Shown one piece after another: positions 14,599 through 17,914 of a DNA stretch of 17,914 bases. The DNA lies in assembly GCA_900544335.1 (NCBI GenBank), contig UQUS01000033.1, positions 1 to 17,914 on the forward strand. Reading direction: 5' to 3'. The DNA is from an uncultured Sutterella sp. (GTDB lineage Bacteria; Pseudomonadota; Gammaproteobacteria; Burkholderiales; Burkholderiaceae_F). The position numbers and the translations under genes are program-made. The notes beneath the pieces were generated by a model. That model did no database searches and had not been told where the DNA came from. It saw only the letters and a program-made list of their open reading frames with translations. Every line of letters begins with the position of its first letter. Position 1 is the stretch's first letter.

Positions 14599-15996
14599 TT
14601 AAAGCGACGCGGCGATAATGCGAAGCGCTTGCGGCAGGCTCGTAAGGTCGATATTGGAGTACGAAAAGAAAAAGACGTGCTCACGCTGCGCCGTTCCGGG
14701 TACATAGTACGAAGAAAGCGGACAAAGGCCGACGCCCTGCGCATAAAGGCAATCTGTAAGGGCGCAATCTGAGAGAGTTGTCTTGAGTTCAATCAAAAAG
14801 TGCAATCCCGACGGGTTCTCGAAGACGCGGCAAAAAGGAGCCAACGGACTTTGGGCAATCAGACGTAAAACCGCCTCGCGTTGTTTGGCGTAGTGCGTGC
14901 GCATGCGGTTGATGTGCTTTTCAAAGTAGCCGCGCTCGATAAATTTGGCCACGGCACTTTGCTCGAAGTTCGAAACCGTGCTCGCGTAAAACCCGAGTTT
15001 GCTCTCAAAGAGCGAGAGCAAAGAAGGCGGTAGGACCATGTAGGCTAATCGCACCGTCGAGGCTAGAGTCTTGGAAAACGTATTGATGTAAATGACCCGA
15101 CCTTCGGTATCAATCGACTGCAGCGCCGGAATCGGTCGCCCGACCAGACGAAATTCGCTGTCGTAGTCATCTTCGATAATAAAGTGACCGGGGTTTTGAG
15201 CTGCCCAGGCCAGTAACTCATAGCGCCTGGCAGCCGGCATGTCGATGCCGGTCGGAAAGTGGTGTGTGGGACTGACATGGACAATCGAAGCCGCGCTTTT
15301 CATTAAGTCCGTCACGCAAAGTCCGGACTCGTCAAGACCGGCAAACGTCACGCGCGCTCCGTGACTGCGGTACACGCGTTCGATGGTTCTGTAGCCGGGG
15401 TTTTCAAGACAATAGACTTTGTCGCTTCCGAGGAGTTCAATGACAAGCCCGTAAAGGTATTCGGCACCGGCTCCGATGATGATTTGCTCGGGGGCCGGAG
15501 AAAACCCGCGAAAGGCGGCCAAGTGTTTGGCGACGGCACGCTGCAACTCGGGCATGCCCCCCGTGCGATAGCGCGTGAGCAAAACCGTCCGGTCACGAGC
15601 GGTTTCACGCATGAGTTTGGACCAGACGGAAAAGGGAAAACACTCCGGGTCGGTGTGGTTGCCAGAAAGCTCGAATCGTACGGGCAAAGCTTCCTGAGCC
15701 GGAGGCTTGGGTTCGCTCAAGGAATCTGTAATCACGGTGCTATTGGCCGGTTTTCGGGTAATCGCTTCGACAAAATACCCGTGTTTGGGTTCCGAGTGGA
15801 TATAGCCTTCTGAGCGAAGCTGGTCATAGGCTCCCTGCACGGTCACCGTGCTCACACCGAGGTTTTTGGCAAAGGCGCGTTTGGAGGGAAGTCGCACGCC
15901 GGCCTTTAAGAGCCCTGATTCGATGTCTTTTTTCAGACACCGATACAAGTGTTCGTACAACGGGACGGTAATGCCTTCGAAGCTATAGGTAATCAT
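14599..15996 (-). CDS. pdxR: MocR-type (GntR-aminotransferase) transcription regulator, probable PdxR
   Basis: A 465-aa regulator with an N-terminal GntR winged helix (about 8-75: VPLYEHLYRCLKKDIESG, LPSKRAFAKNLGVSTVTV, YDQLRSEGYI) joined to a class I aminotransferase-like domain that binds PLP: D276 and Y278 in IIEDDYDSEF, and Schiff-base K309 in YINTFSKTLASTVRLAYM. In Gram-positive bacteria PdxR proteins of this form control pdxST according to PLP level; here the gene is divergent from pdxS-pdxT, which supports that name. The frame is open to a TTG at 16035, but that codon lies in the middle of the candidate operator, and ATG 15996 places the wHTH at the usual distance from the N-terminus. 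No clear Shine-Dalgarno precedes it. Confidence 0.87.
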   Translation of the reverse strand: MITYSFEGITVPLYEHLYRCLKKDIESGLLKAGVRLPSKRAFAKNLGVSTVTVQGAYDQLRSEGYIHSEPKHGYFVEAITRKPANSTVITDSLSEPKPPAQEALPVRFELSGNHTDPECFPFSVWSKLMRETARDRTVLLTRYRTGGMPELQRAVAKHLAAFRGFSPAPEQIIIGAGAEYLYGLVIELLGSDKVYCLENPGYRTIERVYRSHGARVTFAGLDESGLCVTDLMKSAASIVHVSPTHHFPTGIDMPAARRYELLAWAAQNPGHFIIEDDYDSEFRLVGRPIPALQSIDTEGRVIYINTFSKTLASTVRLAYMVLPPSLLSLFESKLGFYASTVSNFEQSAVAKFIERGYFEKHINRMRTHYAKQREAVLRLIAQSPLAPFCRVFENPSGLHFLIELKTTLSDCALTDCLYAQGVGLCPLSSYYVPGTAQREHVFFFSYSNIDLTSLPQALRIIAASL

Positions 15997-16013
15997 CTGT
16001 AGAGCCGACTGTT

Positions 16014-16060
16014 TCTGGCTTATTAAAAAGATCAATTTTGGCTATTTTAATATATCCAGA
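16014..16060. promoter_or_regulatory. Candidate PdxR operator in the divergent pdxR-pdxS gap
   Basis: TCTGG-CT-TATTAAAA (16014-16028) is matched on the other strand by TCTGG-ATA-TATTAAAA (reverse of 16045-16060): 13 identical positions per half with a 1-nt difference in the inner gap. TGGCT also occurs as a direct repeat at 16016-16020 and 16039-16043, 23 bp apart. The A+T-rich core would contain the -10 regions of both genes, fitting autoregulation and an activator-dependent pdxST promoter with no good -35. Confidence 0.55.
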
Positions 16061-16078
16061 TTGCGCCTAGGATTCAGA

Positions 16079-16121
16079 CCATTGTTTTTTCGTTTTTTTC
16101 CCTAAAGGAGGGAAACAATGG
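16079..16121 (+). promoter_or_regulatory. pdxS leader hairpin covering Shine-Dalgarno and start codon
   Basis: AGGGAAACAATGG (16109-16121, the end of the ribosome site through the ATG plus one base) is fully complementary to CCATTGTTT (16079-16087) plus CCCT (16100-16103), with a 12-nt T-rich bulge. A competing small hairpin is TTTCCCT-AAAGG-AGGGAAA (16097-16115). The Shine-Dalgarno AAAGGAGG occupies 16104-16111. Confidence 0.55.
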
Positions 16122-16993
16122 ATACCAAGCAGTATGAACTCAATAAGGGTCTGGCTCAGATGTTAAAGGGCGGCGTCATTATGGATGTGACGACCCCCGA
16201 GCAGGCCGAAATTGCCGAACGCGCCGGCGCCTGTGCCGTCATGGCCTTGGAGCGTATTCCGGCCGATATTCGTGCCGCGGGCGGCGTTTCTCGTATGAGT
16301 GACCCGGCGATGATCAAGGGCATCGAAGAGGCTGTTTCCATTCCCGTGATGGCCAAGTGCCGTATCGGTCATTTTGTCGAAGCGCAGATTCTTCAGGCCA
16401 TCGACATTGACTACATCGATGAATCCGAAGTGCTCTCGCCGGCTGACGACACTTACCACATCGACAAGACGCAGTTTCGTGTGCCCTTTGTCTGCGGCGC
16501 TCGGGACTTGGGCGAAGCGCTGCGGCGCATTGCCGAAGGCGCATCGATGATTCGCACCAAGGGAGAGCCGGGAACCGGGGACGTCGTTCAGGCCGTCCGC
16601 CACATGCGCAAGATGAATTCTCAGATTGCTCAGGTCGTTTCGATGCGTGAAGACGAGCTTTTCGAAGCAGCCAAGACGCTTCAGGTCCCTGTCGACCTCG
16701 TGCGCTATGTTCACGAGCACGGTCGTTTGCCGGTCGTCAACTTTGCAGCCGGCGGTGTAGCCACTCCGGCCGATGCGGCCCTGATGATGCAACTCGGAGC
16801 CGAAGGCGTGTTCGTCGGATCGGGTATTTTTAAGTCCGGCAATCCGGCTAAGCGTGCCCAAGCCATCGTTAAGGCTGTCACGAATTTCCGGGATGCCAAG
16901 CTCATTGCCGAACTCTCGGAAGCCCTCGGTGAGGCGATGGTCGGCATCAACCCCGCGGAAATTCAGACGATTATGGAGCAGCGGGGCATCTGA
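16118..16993 (+). CDS. pdxS: Pyridoxal 5'-phosphate synthase, synthase subunit PdxS
   Basis: Makes PLP from ribose 5-phosphate, glyceraldehyde 3-phosphate and ammonia delivered by PdxT; a dodecamer of TIM barrels in the cytoplasm. The 291-aa product carries the catalytic set: D23 (GGVIMDVTTPEQA), K80 (PVMAKCRIGHF) and K148 (IRTKGEPGTGD), with the phosphate-binding FAAGGVATP and FVGSGIF segments near 215-240. An excellent AAAGGAGG lies 6 nt before ATG but is caught up in the leader hairpin. It overlaps pdxT by one base (TGATG at 16991-16995), so the two are translationally coupled. Most Betaproteobacteria make PLP through PdxA/PdxJ instead, so this locus may be acquired. Confidence 0.97.
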   Translation: MDTKQYELNKGLAQMLKGGVIMDVTTPEQAEIAERAGACAVMALERIPADIRAAGGVSRMSDPAMIKGIEEAVSIPVMAKCRIGHFVEAQILQAIDIDYIDESEVLSPADDTYHIDKTQFRVPFVCGARDLGEALRRIAEGASMIRTKGEPGTGDVVQAVRHMRKMNSQIAQVVSMREDELFEAAKTLQVPVDLVRYVHEHGRLPVVNFAAGGVATPADAALMMQLGAEGVFVGSGIFKSGNPAKRAQAIVKAVTNFRDAKLIAELSEALGEAMVGINPAEIQTIMEQRGI

Positions 16994-17589
16994 TGAAAAT
17001 CGGGATTCTGGCCCTGCAGGGAGCCTTTATCGAGCACCAAAAGATGCTCGAATCTCTCGGGGCGACGTGTGTTCAGTTGCGCCAAAAACGCGACATCGAC
17101 GGCATCGACGGGTTGGTTCTTCCGGGCGGTGAAAGTACCGTTCAGGGAAAACTCTTGCGTGAGCTCGAGATGTTCGAGCCCCTACGGGAGAAAATCAACT
17201 CGGGCCTACCGACCCTCGCGACATGCGCCGGAATGATTCTTTTGGCCGAGCACCTGGTTGACGATCCGGTTCGGCACTTTGCGACGCTGCCCGTTACCGT
17301 CAAGCGCAACGCTTACGGCAGGCAACTCGGCAGCTTTATCACTACGGCGCCTTTTGTCGGACTCGGGGACGTGCCCATGATTTTCATCCGTGCGCCGTAT
17401 GTAGTCGCGGCATCTCCCGCAGTTCAAACGCTTGCCGTCGTTGACGGTAAAACTGTTGCCGTTCGCTTCGGCAACCAGATGGCGTTGGCGTTTCACCCCG
17501 AACTCGGAGGTGATACGCGGATTCATCGGCTGTTTCTAGATGCTGTCTGCGGTCGCAAGGAGTGCGAGCCCGATCGCATCGCGGCCTAG
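16993..17589 (+). CDS. pdxT: Pyridoxal 5'-phosphate synthase, glutaminase subunit PdxT
   Basis: Class I-like glutaminase that hydrolyses glutamine and channels ammonia to PdxS. At 198 aa it is of usual length. The triad is Cys78 (LATCAGMILLA), His168 and Glu170 (AFHPEL). The oxyanion-side PGGEST (45-49 region) and the RNAYGRQLGSF motif typical of PdxT are present. The start ATG shares its A with the pdxS stop codon. The last ten residues (GRKECEPDRIAA) look like a non-conserved tail. The transcript runs on into the structured non-coding stretch after 17590; no standard terminator is seen right behind the gene. Confidence 0.95.
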   Translation: MKIGILALQGAFIEHQKMLESLGATCVQLRQKRDIDGIDGLVLPGGESTVQGKLLRELEMFEPLREKINSGLPTLATCAGMILLAEHLVDDPVRHFATLPVTVKRNAYGRQLGSFITTAPFVGLGDVPMIFIRAPYVVAASPAVQTLAVVDGKTVAVRFGNQMALAFHPELGGDTRIHRLFLDAVCGRKECEPDRIAA

Positions 17590-17864
17590 TAAGTGCTCCT
17601 CTCCCGTTGGGTTCGAGACAATCGCCCGCATGCGCGCTCGGCGATTTCTCGGGCCGGAACGGGTGTGCATAACTGCCGAAAGCCTTGCTTTTTCGTGAAT
17701 TGATTCGCTCCTTCGCCTTCGGATAAAGTTTCGCCCAACGAGGGCTTTTTTGAGAGACACCGTACTGTCGCTTTCGCTTTTTACCGACAGCGGCGTAAAG
17801 CGCCGTCGTTCAGGGCGGGGATATAAGCCGCGCAAGCCAGGCGCAGACTTCATATAATGCCTTC
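17590..17864 (+). ncRNA. Structured non-coding stretch, possible mobile-element-derived RNA
   Basis: No convincing protein on either strand. The plus strand folds into successive stems: CCCGTT (17603-17608), GGTTCGAGA (17610-17618) and AATCGCC (17620-17626) pair in nested order with AACGGG (17658-17663), TCTCGGGCC (17647-17655) and GGCGATT (17640-17646); CTGTCG (17765-17770) pairs with CGACAG (17785-17790); CGGCG (17791-17795) pairs with CGCCG (17801-17805). Two U-G pairs in the first stem work only on the plus strand, hinting that RNA structure is what matters. The stretch ends in GTTCAGGGCGGGGAT (17808-17822), a string I associate with the guide-proximal end of TnpB omega-RNAs and IS200/IS605 right ends. 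Whether it is transcribed is unknown. Confidence 0.4.
17791..17822 (+). mobile_element. IS200/IS605-like end motif (candidate)
   Basis: A subterminal hairpin CGGCG-TAAAG-CGCCG is followed by GTCGTTCAGGGCGGGGAT. Hairpin plus TTCAGGGCGGGGA is the usual look of IS605-type ends. Element boundaries cannot be set because the window ends 92 bp later. Confidence 0.4.
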
Positions 17865-17914
17865 ATGTGGATACGCAAAGGTTTCTCATTCAAACTCACT
17901 CCCGACGGAGCCCA
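17865..17914 (+). CDS. Start of an ORF resembling a TnpB-like (IS200/IS605 OrfB) protein, cut by window end
   Basis: ATG at 17865 opens a frame of 16 codons to the window end: MWIRKGFSFKLTPDGA. TnpB proteins commonly begin with a short basic stretch, then aromatic-x-(F/Y)-(R/K)-L-x-P, which this fits (RKGFSFKLTP). No Shine-Dalgarno is present; TATAAT at 17853-17858 lies so close that the mRNA could begin at or next to the ATG. The frame is closed upstream by TAA at 17796. The identification rests on very few residues. Confidence 0.4.
   Translation, partial: MWIRKGFSFKLTPDGA

Noticed and set aside
15997..16035. Upstream TTG start for the PdxR-like gene
   Set aside because: It falls in the centre of the candidate operator and adds 13 residues before the normal wHTH beginning; the ATG at 15996 is preferred.
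16163..16861. A 232-codon minus-strand frame opposite pdxS
   Set aside because: Antisense shadow of a highly conserved gene.
17536..17853. A 105-codon minus-strand frame downstream of and partly over pdxT
   Set aside because: It overlaps the pdxT 3' end, has an Arg/Ser-rich composition without recognisable motif, and the same DNA shows plus-strand RNA-like stems with U-G pairs. Treated as chance.
1..17914. CRISPR array, rRNA genes, complete insertion sequence or prophage genes
   Set aside because: No regularly spaced repeats, no rRNA-like sequence and no complete transposase were found; only the end motif and truncated ORF after 17790 hint at a mobile element.

Overview
The window looks like a chromosomal segment of a betaproteobacterium, most likely an anaerobic or microaerophilic Burkholderiales such as Sutterellaceae. 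This is inferred from the gene order pnp - tpiA - secG - tRNA-Leu(GAG), the moderate GC content and the host-associated flavour of the gene set. In many Burkholderiales the tpiA-secG-tRNA-Leu block runs straight into the nuo (complex I) operon; here it runs instead into tRNA-Gln and a small purine-salvage pair.

Layout. 1-3307 (+): 3' part of pnp, then tpiA, secG, tRNA-Leu(GAG), tRNA-Gln(CTG) and an intrinsic terminator. 3423-4697 (+): a phosphoribosyltransferase of the adenine type and mtnN, which together could release adenine from MTA/SAH and return it to AMP. 4714-7756 (-): a strong terminator and a 994-residue protein that I read as a PHP-type metal phosphoesterase domain joined to a multi-pass membrane domain. 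7893-8136 (+): a promoter, a second and identical tRNA-Leu(GAG), and a terminator. 8140-9445 (-): an MFS drug/metabolite exporter whose candidate promoter contains an 18-bp inverted repeat. 9580-11771 (-): a two-gene exported unit, a full-length M20 metallopeptidase followed by a tiny secreted protein that is nothing but an M20 lid (dimerisation) domain. 11889-14591 (+): a secreted, charged, Cys-containing small protein and a YoaA/DinG-type iron-sulfur helicase. 14599-17589: a MocR-type regulator (PdxR-like) divergent from pdxS-pdxT, the PLP synthase of the DXP-independent vitamin B6 pathway. 17590-17914 (+): a non-coding, strongly structured stretch ending in a motif like the right end/omega-RNA of IS200/IS605-type elements, then the first codons of an ORF resembling the N-terminus of a TnpB-like protein, cut by the window end.

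The parts most worth following are (a) the M20 peptidase paired with a free-standing lid domain that carries the GGHS histidine motif its neighbour appears to lack, (b) the PHP-membrane fusion, (c) the structured RNA-like segment before the TnpB-like start, and (d) the pdxR-pdxST control region, with a candidate operator and a leader hairpin that would bury the pdxS Shine-Dalgarno and start codon. All assignments come from reading motifs by eye; no database search was possible.
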